Below are positions 15,788-25,519 of a DNA stretch of 64,000 nucleotides, piece by piece. The stretch's first letter is position 1. Each line of letters opens with the position of its first letter. Source of the DNA: Trebonia sp963737285 (GTDB taxonomy: Bacteria > Actinomycetota > Actinomycetes > Streptosporangiales > Streptosporangiaceae). Both the position numbers and the translations under genes were made by a program. Below the pieces are notes generated by a model that was not told the DNA's origin, made no database searches, and was given only the letters and a program-made list of their open reading frames with translations. Where the stretch lies: NCBI GenBank assembly GCA_963737285.1, contig CAVTRT010000001.1, positions 496,001-560,000 on the forward strand, in the 5' to 3' direction.

Positions 15788-16720
15788 TCAGCTGCCGGTG
15801 GCCAGCTGGACCGAGGCGATCAGCGTCGGATGGGCAGCGGTACAGTCAACACCCACCACCCAGGCCTGGTCCGGGGCGGCAATCACGTAGACCGGCTCAG
15901 ACTGGTAGGTAGCCCGGTCAACGAACGTCGGCAGGGTGTTACCTGTGAGGTGCATCACGCAGCCAACGAGGGCCTGGGAGGGAGCGACCGTGGCGGCAGG
16001 CCTGCTCGCGGGGGAGGGGCCGGTGGTTGTCGCAGGTACTGGGCTGGGCACCGCGATGCCCGGCGTGGGGGAGGCTGCCGTTGACGACGGCACATCGGGC
16101 TGGACGGACTCTACGGTGGGCACCGAGGCCCGCGCTGCGAGCGTGTCACGTACCTGCGTGCGCAGGGTGGCCTTCTGGTAGCTGGTACCGGTGTCCGTCA
16201 CCAGGAATGCCGCCGTGCGCGTGGATTGTGGTTGCCACCACCACGCGCGGATCAGGTACCCGGCTCCGACGCCGAGAACGAGTAGTCCCGCCACAGCCGG
16301 GACGAGGATCTGCGGCATCCCGAACGCCCGCTGCACGGTAGCCCCCGGCCGTCGGCCGGAGGACCTCGAGGAAGGCCGACGGGGAGGAAACCGCTGGGAC
16401 ACCGGTGAACGGTGAGCCCGCCTCGCACCGGGGTGATGACGTTGGCCCGCTGGGCCCGCAAGCGCATCGGGCTGTCGCATTCGCGACACGGACTCAAGGC
16501 TCAGGGCAGTGAGGACCCGCCGTTCGAGGGACTGCGGGAGTGGCGGTAGGGGTGCCGCGGCGAGGATGCCGCTCACCGCGTCAAGTTCCCTGCACACCCG
16601 CGCGCAGCGCGGGCAGCGAGCAGCGTGCGCGGAGAGTCGCTCACCCCGGCGGGGGCTGACCAGCCCGGCAAGGAGACTAGAGAGAACCGCCGGATCGGGA
16701 TGGCCTAGCTGCCGGCTCAT
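15788..16720 (-). CDS. Membrane-bound zinc-finger anti-sigma factor (partner of SigM)
   Basis: The 310-aa product has an N-terminal anti-sigma zinc-finger pattern (HAARCPRCARVCREL, an H-x3-C-x2-C arrangement) at about residues 30-45, one membrane segment (ILVPAVAGLLVLGVGAGYLI, around 120-140) and an extracytoplasmic C-terminal domain rich in Thr/Pro/Ser with two conserved cysteines. It overlaps the sigma-factor gene by 4 nt, the usual sigM/anti-sigM arrangement. It likely holds SigM inactive at the membrane until cell-envelope stress. Confidence 0.82.
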   Translation of the reverse strand: MSRQLGHPDPAVLSSLLAGLVSPRRGERLSAHAARCPRCARVCRELDAVSGILAAAPLPPLPQSLERRVLTALSLESVSRMRQPDALAGPAGQRHHPGARRAHRSPVSQRFPPRRPSSRSSGRRPGATVQRAFGMPQILVPAVAGLLVLGVGAGYLIRAWWWQPQSTRTAAFLVTDTGTSYQKATLRTQVRDTLAARASVPTVESVQPDVPSSTAASPTPGIAVPSPVPATTTGPSPASRPAATVAPSQALVGCVMHLTGNTLPTFVDRATYQSEPVYVIAAPDQAWVVGVDCTAAHPTLIASVQLATGS

Positions 16721-17490
16721 GCATCTCCTTCCTGCTCAGGCTCAGATGAGACGCTGAGAGTCGCTGCGTGGTTCCCTCCGTCCTCAAAGTTAGTACGCAA
16801 GTGCGAAAGATATGGCAGCAGCCTCGCCCTGCCGCGTGAGCACCGGCTCTTGATCGTGCCGACCGAGACGCCCAGCATCTCGCTGGCCTCGGCGACTGGG
16901 TACCCGAGCATGTCAACGAGCACGAGGGCGCTCCGCTGCTGGTCGGGCAGATGACGCAGCGCGGCGGTGACGTCGAGGCGGATCTCTGTGGCGTCCATGG
17001 GATCAGGCACCGGCGGCGGCCCGCCAGTCGCGCTGTCCGCTGGGTCCTCCTGAGCAGGCCAGTTGACCGTCTTGGCAGGCCGTCGGCGTAGCCGGTCAAC
17101 GGCGGCGTTTACCACGATGCGGTGCAGCCAGGTCGTGACGGCCGAGTCGCCGCGAAAGTCGCCAGCCCGGCGGAAGGCCGACACCATGGCCTCCTGGAGG
17201 GCGTCCGCGGCGTCATCAGGATCGCAGGCGGTGCGCAGCGCCACCGCCCACAGCCGCTCTTTGTGCCGGAGGAAAAGCTTTCCGAATGCCTCCGGGTCGC
17301 CAGCGACGTGACGGCGCAGCAACTCCCAGTCCGGGTCGCCGACATCGGCTATGGCGCCAGGGCCGAGGGGCACCGGGTGGGCCAGTCCTGGGTTGACCAG
17401 TGGCGGATCGCCCGGCGAGCCGGGTACGGCGACGACGTCAAAGTCCGAGGCACCAGCCCAGATCTCGTTCAGCTTTCGCCGCGCCGCCAT
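16717..17490 (-). CDS. sigM: ECF RNA polymerase sigma factor SigM
   Basis: An extracytoplasmic-function sigma factor of 257 aa. Region 2 is visible as DDAADALQEAMVSAFRRAG plus VTTWLHRIVVNAAVDRLRRR, and region 4 as LPDQQRSALVLVDMLGYPV followed by VSVGTIKSRCSRGRARL. The N-terminal ~50 residues are an extension. Position between the pseudokinase/murJ genes and trxBA, with an overlapping anti-sigma gene, fits SigM of Streptomyces and Mycobacterium. It lies 15 bp downstream of the pseudokinase gene. Confidence 0.9.
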   Translation of the reverse strand: MAARRKLNEIWAGASDFDVVAVPGSPGDPPLVNPGLAHPVPLGPGAIADVGDPDWELLRRHVAGDPEAFGKLFLRHKERLWAVALRTACDPDDAADALQEAMVSAFRRAGDFRGDSAVTTWLHRIVVNAAVDRLRRRPAKTVNWPAQEDPADSATGGPPPVPDPMDATEIRLDVTAALRHLPDQQRSALVLVDMLGYPVAEASEMLGVSVGTIKSRCSRGRARLLPYLSHLRTNFEDGGNHAATLSVSSEPEQEGDA

Positions 17491-17505
17491 CGGCGTGCCT
17501 GACCG

Positions 17506-19104
17506 TTACCCGGCAGCGGGAGCGTCGGTGCCGCGTACGGTGATCTGGTAGATCAGCCCTTGGTAGGTGCCGCCCGGGTTCCCGGAACTTGGCAGCGACG
17601 GCGGCAGGTTGGTGAGCCAGATGACCACGTACTGGCCGGTGGCGGAACTGTTGGCGTTGAACTTGTAGTCGCCGGAGGCGCCGGACGTCGATGCGACCTT
17701 CGTGAACGTGCTGAAGGCTGCCTTGGTGAGGGCGCCGTTGTTGCCCAGGTAGATATCCGCGCTCGTCCCGCCCGACCCGAAGAGCACCTCGACCTGGCTC
17801 AGCTTGACCGGTCGTCCCATGTTGAGGATCAGCCCCGCGCCAGGCTTAATGCCGCCGAAGTTCGGCTGGTAGTACCAGGCGGTGGTCCACGCGGTGCTGG
17901 GGTTGCCGTCAATGGCGAGCGATGCCCTCGATGCGTCCTCGGTGTTCCCGGGACCGCTGGGATCCTCCACGTTGTAGGAGCTATCGCCAGTGACCTTCAG
18001 CACGGTGTCCGCCGTGGCGGCGGGTGGCGAGACCGTCCCCCCCGTCGGCGTCTGACTGCCAGTCGCGGACGCGGTCCCGCTGTGCAGGTTGCTGCTGATC
18101 ATCCAGGCCGTCGCGGCGATGGCCACGAGGACGAGGACAATGACCACGCTGACCACGCCGCGAGTCGCCGGGCTGCGCTCAGGACCCGGCTGGCGACGCC
18201 GGTAAGGACCCTGCCCAGGGGCGGGCAGCGTCCAGCTTCCCTGCTCGTTCGGGTTGCCGGGATACCCCGAGGCGGCGGTGGGGGGGCCACCCTGCCACGC
18301 GGTCTGTGCGGGCTCTGGAAGCGGCACGGGTGGCGCCACGGCGGCCAGCGCGTCGGCGAACGCGGATGGAGTCACGATGGGCGGTTCATGCCGGGCTGAT
18401 CGTTGAAGCAACCCGCGGCAGATAACGGCGTCGATGGGCGGGGAGACTTCGGGGGACACCTGACGCGGGGTGCAGGGCGCCCCGTCCGCCTGCGGGGCCG
18501 ACGGCAGGGACGTTTCCTCGGTGCCCGGCCAGTATCCCGTCAGCGCCGCGTACAGCAGGGCGGCAACGCCCTGTGTGTCAGTCACCGCCGGGTCCTCGGC
18601 CGCGGCGCCTGTGAGTCCTGCGCCGGCCAGGGCGGCGTCGATGCCAAGGCCGGTGATCTTTACGCCGCCAGTGCGAGTCCAGTGCAGTGCGGCGGGCGTG
18701 AGGCGCAGGTGGGCCAGGCCGACCCCATGCGCGCTGGCGAGGGCACGTGCGGCCTCGCCAGCCAGCACGCACGCGCGCCCAAGGTCGAGCGGCCCGGTCG
18801 ACAGGAGATCGGCGAGCGTGTCGCCCGCGACCCATTCCATGACGACATAGGCACCCTCGGTGGAGTCCTCCACGTCGAATACCTGGGCCAGCCGTGGCTC
18901 GTTAAGGCGACTGGCTGCCCGGGCCGCGGTGATGACCTCTGCCACGCGAGGGAACCCCGGGGCGAAGGTGAGCACGGTAACCGGGCGGGCGAGCGTCTCG
19001 TCGATGGCCTTCCACATAGTCCAGCCGCTACCAGCGTTGACCTGGTCTACAAGGCGATACCGCCCGGCAAGCCGGGTTCCGGGCGCAGAAGTGTACGTGC
19101 TCAT
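17506..19104 (-). CDS. Membrane pseudokinase with discoidin-like extracellular domain
   Basis: A 532-aa protein: kinase-like domain (about 10-265), Pro/Gly-rich linker, one membrane segment (VVSVVIVLVLVAIAATAWM, around 325-345) and a C-terminal extracellular beta-sandwich resembling an F5/8 type C (discoidin) domain (ASLAIDGNPSTAWTTAWYY onward). Catalytic residues are missing: no VAIK lysine (ARPVTVLTF), HRD replaced by LAHLRLTP, DFG replaced by GLGIDAA. In Mycobacterium such a pseudokinase is fused to MurJ and recruits FhaA when phosphorylated; here it is separate but next to murJ. ATG 19104 is chosen over a TTG four codons upstream. Confidence 0.8.
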   Translation of the reverse strand: MSTYTSAPGTRLAGRYRLVDQVNAGSGWTMWKAIDETLARPVTVLTFAPGFPRVAEVITAARAASRLNEPRLAQVFDVEDSTEGAYVVMEWVAGDTLADLLSTGPLDLGRACVLAGEAARALASAHGVGLAHLRLTPAALHWTRTGGVKITGLGIDAALAGAGLTGAAAEDPAVTDTQGVAALLYAALTGYWPGTEETSLPSAPQADGAPCTPRQVSPEVSPPIDAVICRGLLQRSARHEPPIVTPSAFADALAAVAPPVPLPEPAQTAWQGGPPTAASGYPGNPNEQGSWTLPAPGQGPYRRRQPGPERSPATRGVVSVVIVLVLVAIAATAWMISSNLHSGTASATGSQTPTGGTVSPPAATADTVLKVTGDSSYNVEDPSGPGNTEDASRASLAIDGNPSTAWTTAWYYQPNFGGIKPGAGLILNMGRPVKLSQVEVLFGSGGTSADIYLGNNGALTKAAFSTFTKVASTSGASGDYKFNANSSATGQYVVIWLTNLPPSLPSSGNPGGTYQGLIYQITVRGTDAPAAG

Positions 19105-19420
19105 CGTCAGCGCCAAGAGCGGGGCCGGCTCTCGGCCTCCTTCCAGCCCCGGATGTCATGCCTACCATGCGGACTTCGCCGCGGGTACCCCTCAATGCTA
19201 GTGCCAAGCGCGAACCGGGAAGCTGTTCCCGGCTTGCCAGCCAGAGGGGATCGTCTAACCGTTATACGCGAATAACCCTGTTACCGCATCAACACACACA
19301 GTGTGCCACAACATTGCCCATCGGTGCCGGAGTGTTTCAGATCCTGTCACACGCGTGTCCTCTGCTCAGTCTCGTTGCGGTTAAACCAGCGGTCAGGCGG
19401 TGTCGCCAGACACGCCCCGC
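19105..19420. other. Intergenic between murJ and the pseudokinase gene
   Basis: Both neighbours are on the minus strand, so this 316-bp stretch must hold the murJ terminator region and the promoter of the pseudokinase-sigM-anti-sigma run. I see no supported gene and no convincing promoter hexamers. The part 19255-19330 is the most AT-rich. Confidence 0.5.
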
Positions 19421-21655
19421 TCACCGGCGGAACCGCCCAGCAAACGACCCCATCAGCCTCGTGAACTCCTCGACCTTGAGCAGTCGGGCGCACACCGCGT
19501 ACAGGGCCAGTGCCCCGCCGCCGCCAATCATGGTGGTGAGGAGCCCGTAGATCGGGCCAGCGTGCAGGAGCGAGCCTATTACCGCCATCGTCACCAGGAT
19601 GAACGCCAGGCCGGGCAGCGTCGCCAGGAACATCCGGACGAGGCTTCGGGTGATCTTCCAGCCGTCCAGGCTGCCCACCCTGCGCAGCAGCAACGGCCAG
19701 GAGATCGCCGCCCCGACGAGGGTGACAAGGCCGTAGGCCGCGGCAAGGCCGATGACGACATCGCTCGGGGACAGCAAGGTCAGCGCGAGCAGGTCGCCGA
19801 CGACGCCGACGACGAGCATGACCACGCCGATGAGGGCGGGGGTGCGGTTCTCGTGGAATGAGTAGAACACCCGCAGCTGGAGTTGCGTCAGCATGAACGG
19901 CACCAGGCCGAGCGAGAAGACGCCGAACACCTCGCCGATGTACCGCGCCCCGCTTGGGGTCTCGGCGCCGTAGGCGAACAGGAGCTGACACAAAGGGGTG
20001 CCGAGCGCGGCGAGGAAGACCGCCGACGGGACAACGATGACCGACGCGAGCCGCACCCCGGTGGAGAAGTCTTCTCGGACCTTGGAGTACCGCCGGTCCG
20101 TGGCGTGTCCGCTCATCCGTGGCAGCAGCGCGCTGATGACCGAGATGCCGACGATCGCGTACGGGAGCTGGAACAGCGACCAGGCGTAGGAGTAGGCCGA
20201 GTAGCCGTGGCCCGGCGAGCCGTTCCCGGCGTCGTTGGCGACGTGCTGCACGATCAGGTTGCCCGCGGACTGCGAGATGACGTATCCAAGCAGCCAGCCG
20301 GCCTGACGGCCGATCTCACTGATCTCCGAGCGCCGCAGGTCCATCCTTAGCCGCATGCTGAACCCGGCCCGGCGCAGCACCGGGAACAGGCAGATCGACT
20401 GGACCAAGATGCCCGCCGTGGTGCCGATGCCCAGCAGCAGCATCCCGGAGGTGGGCAGCTTCCGCGGGTCCGACAGGTGGATGCCGTACATGACGATGAA
20501 CAGGACGGCGACAGCGATGACGATCACGTTGTTGATGACCGGCGTCCACATGTTGGCGCCAAACCTGCCGCGGACGTTCAGGATCGCGCCGAGCAGTGAG
20601 TCCATTCCGTAGAAGAAGATCTGCGGGATGAAGAAGTAGGCGAAGATCACCATCAGGTGGTGCTCGGCGCCCTGCTCGGTGCCCGCCGGGCCATTGACCG
20701 AGGAGTACAGGGAGACGAGCGGGCCAGCCAGGGCCGTGGCGACCACGGTCACGATCAGCAGGGCGATCACGCCGAGGGTGAAGATGCGCTCGGCGTAGCC
20801 CTCTCCCTTATCCGGGTCGTTCTTGGCCGCGGAGACCAGCATCGGCACGATGACGCTGGTGAAGATGCCGCCGAGCATCAGGTAGTAGACCGTGTTCGGC
20901 AGTGTGTTGGAGTTGTTGTAAGAGTCGGCGATCCGAGTCGTGCCCAGCGCGGCCACGAACGCCACCGTCCGCAGGAAGCCGGTCACCCGGGAGACCAAGG
21001 TCCCCAGTGCCATCACCTTGGCGTTGCGCATCAGGTTCGGGCTGGTGTCCGCGCTCGGGGGGTGGGGCGCGACAGTGCCCGCCGGCGCCCCATCCCGCGG
21101 CATGTCGATGATCTGGGTGGGCTGCGGGAAGCCGGGAGGCGGCAGGAAGGCAGACGGAGGCGGGTAGTTGGCCGCTCGTCGGCGGGAGTCCGGCGGTGGC
21201 GGTAGGTACCCCTCGCGCGGTGTGAACGTCGGGCGCGCACGCCCGTCATCGCGGTGCCGGGCACCGTGCCGCGACCCGCGAGGATCGTCGTGGCCCTCCG
21301 GGTGACCCTGCTCGCGTGGCGTGAAGGTCGGCCGGGTCTGTCCCGCGGCTGGACGCCCGGCATCTGGGCGGGGCGCGGACATGGGGGCCGGCGATGGCCC
21401 CGCAGGCGGCATCGGGCCTGGCGGATAGGGGGCCTGCTGGTAGCCCGCTTGCGGATACAGGCCCTGCGGGTACCCTGTCCCGGCCGCAGGCGGGCCAGGG
21501 TCACACGGATCAGGCTCGTACGGGCCTAGCATCCCTGGAGACGGCGCGCGGGGCGTGAACGTCGGGCGCGGCTGCTCGTCGGGCTGCCCGAAGCCGGGCT
21601 GTGCGGGACCAGGCTCATCCTCGGGCGGGACGGCTGGCCTAGTCGGCCTGGTCAT
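19421..21655 (-). CDS. murJ: Lipid II flippase MurJ (MviN)
   Basis: MurJ flips lipid II across the membrane for peptidoglycan synthesis (MOP exporter superfamily). The product is 744 aa: about 200 N-terminal residues are a cytoplasmic Pro/Gly/Arg-rich extension containing the repeat RPTFTPRE/A four times, followed by about 14 membrane segments starting near NLMRNAKVMALGTLVSRVTGFLRTVAF. It lacks the C-terminal kinase-like domain of mycobacterial MurJ. Its ATG overlaps the stop of the upstream DUF6049 gene by 4 nt. Confidence 0.94.
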   Translation of the reverse strand: MTRPTRPAVPPEDEPGPAQPGFGQPDEQPRPTFTPRAPSPGMLGPYEPDPCDPGPPAAGTGYPQGLYPQAGYQQAPYPPGPMPPAGPSPAPMSAPRPDAGRPAAGQTRPTFTPREQGHPEGHDDPRGSRHGARHRDDGRARPTFTPREGYLPPPPDSRRRAANYPPPSAFLPPPGFPQPTQIIDMPRDGAPAGTVAPHPPSADTSPNLMRNAKVMALGTLVSRVTGFLRTVAFVAALGTTRIADSYNNSNTLPNTVYYLMLGGIFTSVIVPMLVSAAKNDPDKGEGYAERIFTLGVIALLIVTVVATALAGPLVSLYSSVNGPAGTEQGAEHHLMVIFAYFFIPQIFFYGMDSLLGAILNVRGRFGANMWTPVINNVIVIAVAVLFIVMYGIHLSDPRKLPTSGMLLLGIGTTAGILVQSICLFPVLRRAGFSMRLRMDLRRSEISEIGRQAGWLLGYVISQSAGNLIVQHVANDAGNGSPGHGYSAYSYAWSLFQLPYAIVGISVISALLPRMSGHATDRRYSKVREDFSTGVRLASVIVVPSAVFLAALGTPLCQLLFAYGAETPSGARYIGEVFGVFSLGLVPFMLTQLQLRVFYSFHENRTPALIGVVMLVVGVVGDLLALTLLSPSDVVIGLAAAYGLVTLVGAAISWPLLLRRVGSLDGWKITRSLVRMFLATLPGLAFILVTMAVIGSLLHAGPIYGLLTTMIGGGGALALYAVCARLLKVEEFTRLMGSFAGRFRR

Positions 21656-23979
21656 CCGGTTCCTCCCGATCCGCTACCAGCTCCGCTGGCACTGCTCGTG
21701 CTGGCACTGCCATCGCCGGCGCCACCGCTGTTAACGTTCTTTCCCCTGACATGGTGCCCGCCACCACCATTGCGAAGCCTCGCAACCAGCCGTCGTGTCC
21801 ACCGCGCCAGGGAGGCAAGCACGAGCACCCCGAGCGCCGCGGCAATCAGGATCAGCAGCGTACGGCCGAACCTGGTCGTCTCGACGCTGAGCGTCTGGGT
21901 TGCCCCAGGCAATGGCGTCCCGTCCTTTGTCACCAACTGTAGCTGCAACAACGTGGAGCCGAGGGCGGCCGAGTGCACCTTCATGCCCTCGGTCGCGGTC
22001 TGGCGACCGAGGACGACGATCGGTGAGAGGGCCTGGATGGATATCTGGCTGCCCGGTGGGATCGAGACCCGCACGTGGACCTGGACAGGGACAGGAAGCC
22101 CGTTGGACACCGAGACCGGGGTCTCGCCAGAGTTGCCGGCGAGCAGGACCTTGGTGCTGCTGACGATCTTGACCCGCTCCTCGCTCTGCCTGATGTAAGT
22201 CTGCAGGTTCGCGAGAGCGAGCGTTCCCCGTGCGCTCGCCTTGCCGCGCCACGCGGCGGACTCGGTGACCGCGACCGCGGCGGCCAATTGGTCGACGGTC
22301 GTGCTGTTCGGGTCGTACAGCAGGGAGACGAACGCGTTGACCATAACTTGGGCCGAGTTGACGTCGGCCATGTAGTTCCGGCTCAGCTCCTGCGGGACCA
22401 GGCGGGTGGCTGGCAGCGCCTCGCGGTCCGTCGAGGCCGCCTTCCGGCTCGTCAGGCTGGACAGCGTGACCGGCTGCAGCCATGGCGAGCTGGTCAGGCT
22501 CAGCAGCGTGTCCGCCTCGGCCTGCGACGGGTCCCAGCGATTGGGCGGGGCGATAACGACCGAGCGCTGGGAGTTGGGCGCCTGAGCGACGATCATCGCG
22601 GTCTCGGCGAGGAAGTCCTGGGTGACATCGAACTGTGCGCTGGCCGAGGACGACGCCGTCGCCGACCCGAGCAGGGCGGTGATCTCGGAGTCGGCGAGCA
22701 GCACGTTCATCGGGGTGCCGATCCCCGTCGTGATGTGGGCCACCGCGTCGTCTCCCACGTAAGGGGTGGCGTAGCTGGCGACGGGCATCTCGGTGCTGTT
22801 CAGCACGGTCGTGCTGACCCCGGCCTGCTGGGCGAGCGTGGTCAGCACGCTCGCGTCCGCGTTCCCGCCGTCCGGCCAGGCGATTTTTGCGCCACTACCG
22901 AATGACCTGCCGAGAATCTTCTCCGCCTCGATATTGCCGAGCGAGTACGCCTTGGCGATCTGCGAGCCGAGGCCGGCGTGCGTGAGAGCGGATAGGTCCG
23001 GGTCGGCGTACGCGGTGACGAACATGTTGGGGTCGCTCGCCGTCCCGGCCTGCAGGGCGGACAGCCACGTGCTGGCCTGCTGGCTGGCCGGCATGACCGT
23101 GGTGTCGGTGCACCCCGCGTCGCCCCCGACCTTGTACGGGCTGCTCATCACCTTCGCGTCGGACAGCAGTGCCGGGTCAACCGCCCAGGTGAGGCGGGTA
23201 CTCGCGGCGTACCTCAGGCCGGCCGACAGCAGGCCGTTCAGCCGTCCCCCCGACTGGAAGCTGGGGGCGAGATCGTTGGTGGCAAGGTCCTGCGGGCAGG
23301 CGCTCTGCTGCGGCTGGTCCTCCAGGGGCCAGACCCAGGCGATATCCAGCTTCTGGGGGGCGTCGTTGGCGGCGCCCGCCCCCGGGTAGAAGGGCAACAG
23401 CGTGCGCGCGCTATCCACGATGTTCCCGCCGGAGTTGGCCGAGTAAACCGCCGCGACAAGGGGGTAAACGTTGAGGCCGCTGAAGCTGAATTGGCCGTCG
23501 CTCGCCGAGAAGGAGGCGGTCCAGGACACGGTAGCGTTGCTGTGCAGCACAGCGCCGTCCGGCCAGATCGCGCCGGTGATGTCGTCCGGGTAGAACTCGC
23601 CCTGGCCGGTGTCGTAGTCCTCCATCACGGAACGGGTGGTGAACGGGTCGCTGGTTTGCAGTTGCACCGTGACGCCATCGGCCGGTTCGCCGGTATCGTT
23701 GGTAATGGTCCCCTTGACCACGATTGTGGAGCCGGGGGTCGCGTACCGGTCGGGTCCCACAGAGTCGATGCTGATCGCGAGCCCGGAAGAGGTGGCCTGG
23801 GCCGTCGCCAGCGAGTCCTGGTCTTGGCCCTTCGCCTGGACAGTCATGGAAGAGTGGACCGTCTTCGCCGACTGAACGGCGAAAGCCGGCCCTGCTAGGA
23901 CCACCCCTGCGGCGCCTATTCCGATAATGGCGAGGGCGCAGGCAATCAAGATACGAACGACGGTGCGCACGCTTGGCAT
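21652..23979 (-). CDS. DUF6049 family secreted/membrane-anchored protein
   Basis: Function unknown; genes of this family sit between murJ and pcnA throughout the actinomycetes, which suggests a cell-envelope role. The 775-aa product has a signal peptide/membrane anchor (ILIACALAIIGIGAAGVVLA, residues 10-30), a large extracytoplasmic region with beta-rich and polysaccharide-deacetylase-like stretches, and a C-terminal membrane segment (TLLILIAAALGVLVLASLA) followed by a basic, Gly/Ser-rich cytoplasmic tail. ATG 23979 is chosen because the signal sequence starts there. Divergent from pcnA, coupled to murJ. Confidence 0.85.
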   Translation of the reverse strand: MPSVRTVVRILIACALAIIGIGAAGVVLAGPAFAVQSAKTVHSSMTVQAKGQDQDSLATAQATSSGLAISIDSVGPDRYATPGSTIVVKGTITNDTGEPADGVTVQLQTSDPFTTRSVMEDYDTGQGEFYPDDITGAIWPDGAVLHSNATVSWTASFSASDGQFSFSGLNVYPLVAAVYSANSGGNIVDSARTLLPFYPGAGAANDAPQKLDIAWVWPLEDQPQQSACPQDLATNDLAPSFQSGGRLNGLLSAGLRYAASTRLTWAVDPALLSDAKVMSSPYKVGGDAGCTDTTVMPASQQASTWLSALQAGTASDPNMFVTAYADPDLSALTHAGLGSQIAKAYSLGNIEAEKILGRSFGSGAKIAWPDGGNADASVLTTLAQQAGVSTTVLNSTEMPVASYATPYVGDDAVAHITTGIGTPMNVLLADSEITALLGSATASSSASAQFDVTQDFLAETAMIVAQAPNSQRSVVIAPPNRWDPSQAEADTLLSLTSSPWLQPVTLSSLTSRKAASTDREALPATRLVPQELSRNYMADVNSAQVMVNAFVSLLYDPNSTTVDQLAAAVAVTESAAWRGKASARGTLALANLQTYIRQSEERVKIVSSTKVLLAGNSGETPVSVSNGLPVPVQVHVRVSIPPGSQISIQALSPIVVLGRQTATEGMKVHSAALGSTLLQLQLVTKDGTPLPGATQTLSVETTRFGRTLLILIAAALGVLVLASLARWTRRLVARLRNGGGGHHVRGKNVNSGGAGDGSASTSSASGAGSGSGGTG

Positions 23980-24064
23980 GCTAGTGCTGTTAGGCCAATC
24001 GCGCCGGATGAGTCCTGCTTGGCGGACAGCTGGGCGGGAAGCACCGCGGAAAGGACTGGGTCTG

Positions 24065-25519
24065 ATGGTCACCAATGACCAGCGTATGGCGGCTGGTGCC
24101 GTGCTCAGGTCGCTCGCCCCGGCCGCGACCGAGGAGCTGGGCGAGCTGTTCGCGCTTGCTGGCCACGAGCTCGCGCTGGTTGGCGGCCCCGTGCGGGACG
24201 CGTTCCTCGGCGGCACTCCTGGTGACCTGGACCTGACCACTAACGCGACACCCGAGCAGGTGCTGGGGATCACGAGGCGGTGGGCGGACAGGACATGGAC
24301 GATCGGAATCGAGTTCGGCACCGTCGGGCTGCGCAAGAAGGACGCGATCTTCGAGATCACGACGTACCGCAGCGAGGCCTATGACCGTCACTCCCGCAAG
24401 CCCGAGGTCAAGTACGGCACATCGCTGGTGGATGATCTGCGGCGGCGGGACTTCACGATCAACGCGATGGCCGCGCGGCTGCCGTCGTATGAGCTGGTGG
24501 ACCCGTTCGGAGGCCTTGACGCGCTGCGGGACAAGGTGATCCGGACGCCGGGGCGGCCGGAGGACTCATTCAGCGACGACCCGCTGCGGATCCTGCGCGC
24601 CGCTCGGTTCGCCGCCCGGCTCGGCTTCGCCGTCGCCGACGACGTCAAGACCGCGATGGGGGTGCAGGCACCGCGGTTGTCGATCGTGTCGGCGGAGCGG
24701 ATCACCGACGAGCTCACCAAGCTGATGGTCGCGGCCGACCCGGCCTACGGCCTGGACCTGCTGGTCGACACGAGTGTCGCCGCGCAGGTGCTGCCCGAGC
24801 TGCCCGCGCTGCGGATGGAGGTCGATGAGCATCACCGGCACAAGGACGTCTACACCCACTCGCTGACTGTGCTGCGGCAGGCAATCGAACTGGAGTCCCG
24901 GTACGGCCTGGAGCGGGACCTCGTGCTGCGTCTGGCCGCGATCTTGCACGACATTGGCAAGCCGCGCACGCGATCGCTGCTGCCCGGCGGGAAGGTCGCG
25001 TTCCATCATCACGAGGTCGTCGGCGCGAAGATGGCCCGCAAGCGGCTGACGGAGCTGCGGTTTCCCAAGGACGTGGTGTCCGACGTGTGCCAGCTGATCG
25101 AGCTGCACCTGCGCTTCCACGGATATGGCGACGGCGAGTGGACCGACTCGGCGGTACGCCGCTACGTCACGGATGCCGGCCCGCTACTCACTCGGCTGCA
25201 CGCGCTGACCAGGGCAGACTGCACGACGCGGAACACGCGCAAGGCGGCCAGGCTCGCCGCCGCCTACGACGGCCTGGAGGAGCGGATCGAGGAGCTGCGC
25301 AGGCGGGAGGAGATCGACGCTATCCGCCCGGAGATCGACGGCAACGAGATAATGGAGCTGCTCGGGCTGCGGCCGGGACCGCTCGTGGGCAAGGCGCGCA
25401 AGTTCGTCCTCGAACTCAGGATGGAGCAGGGGATGCTCGGCCGGGACCAAGTCATCGCCGAGCTGCTGCGGTGGGCGCGGTCTGAGGGGATCGAGCCTGC
25501 GACCCCCGGCGGAGCATGA
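24065..25519 (+). CDS. pcnA: CCA tRNA nucleotidyltransferase / poly(A) polymerase family
   Basis: Adds or repairs the 3' CCA end of tRNAs. The 484-aa product has the class II nucleotidyltransferase head (LVGGPVRDAFLGG then GDLDLTT with the catalytic Asp pair), the ADPLRILRAARFAARLGF type helix (here DDPLRILRAARFAARLGF), and a C-terminal HD phosphohydrolase domain (HKDVYTHS, AAILHDIGKPRT). ATG 24065 (MVTNDQRMAAG) matches homologues in length. Its last 68 bp overlap the 3' end of the convergent MFS gene. Confidence 0.93.
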   Translation: MVTNDQRMAAGAVLRSLAPAATEELGELFALAGHELALVGGPVRDAFLGGTPGDLDLTTNATPEQVLGITRRWADRTWTIGIEFGTVGLRKKDAIFEITTYRSEAYDRHSRKPEVKYGTSLVDDLRRRDFTINAMAARLPSYELVDPFGGLDALRDKVIRTPGRPEDSFSDDPLRILRAARFAARLGFAVADDVKTAMGVQAPRLSIVSAERITDELTKLMVAADPAYGLDLLVDTSVAAQVLPELPALRMEVDEHHRHKDVYTHSLTVLRQAIELESRYGLERDLVLRLAAILHDIGKPRTRSLLPGGKVAFHHHEVVGAKMARKRLTELRFPKDVVSDVCQLIELHLRFHGYGDGEWTDSAVRRYVTDAGPLLTRLHALTRADCTTRNTRKAARLAAAYDGLEERIEELRRREEIDAIRPEIDGNEIMELLGLRPGPLVGKARKFVLELRMEQGMLGRDQVIAELLRWARSEGIEPATPGGA

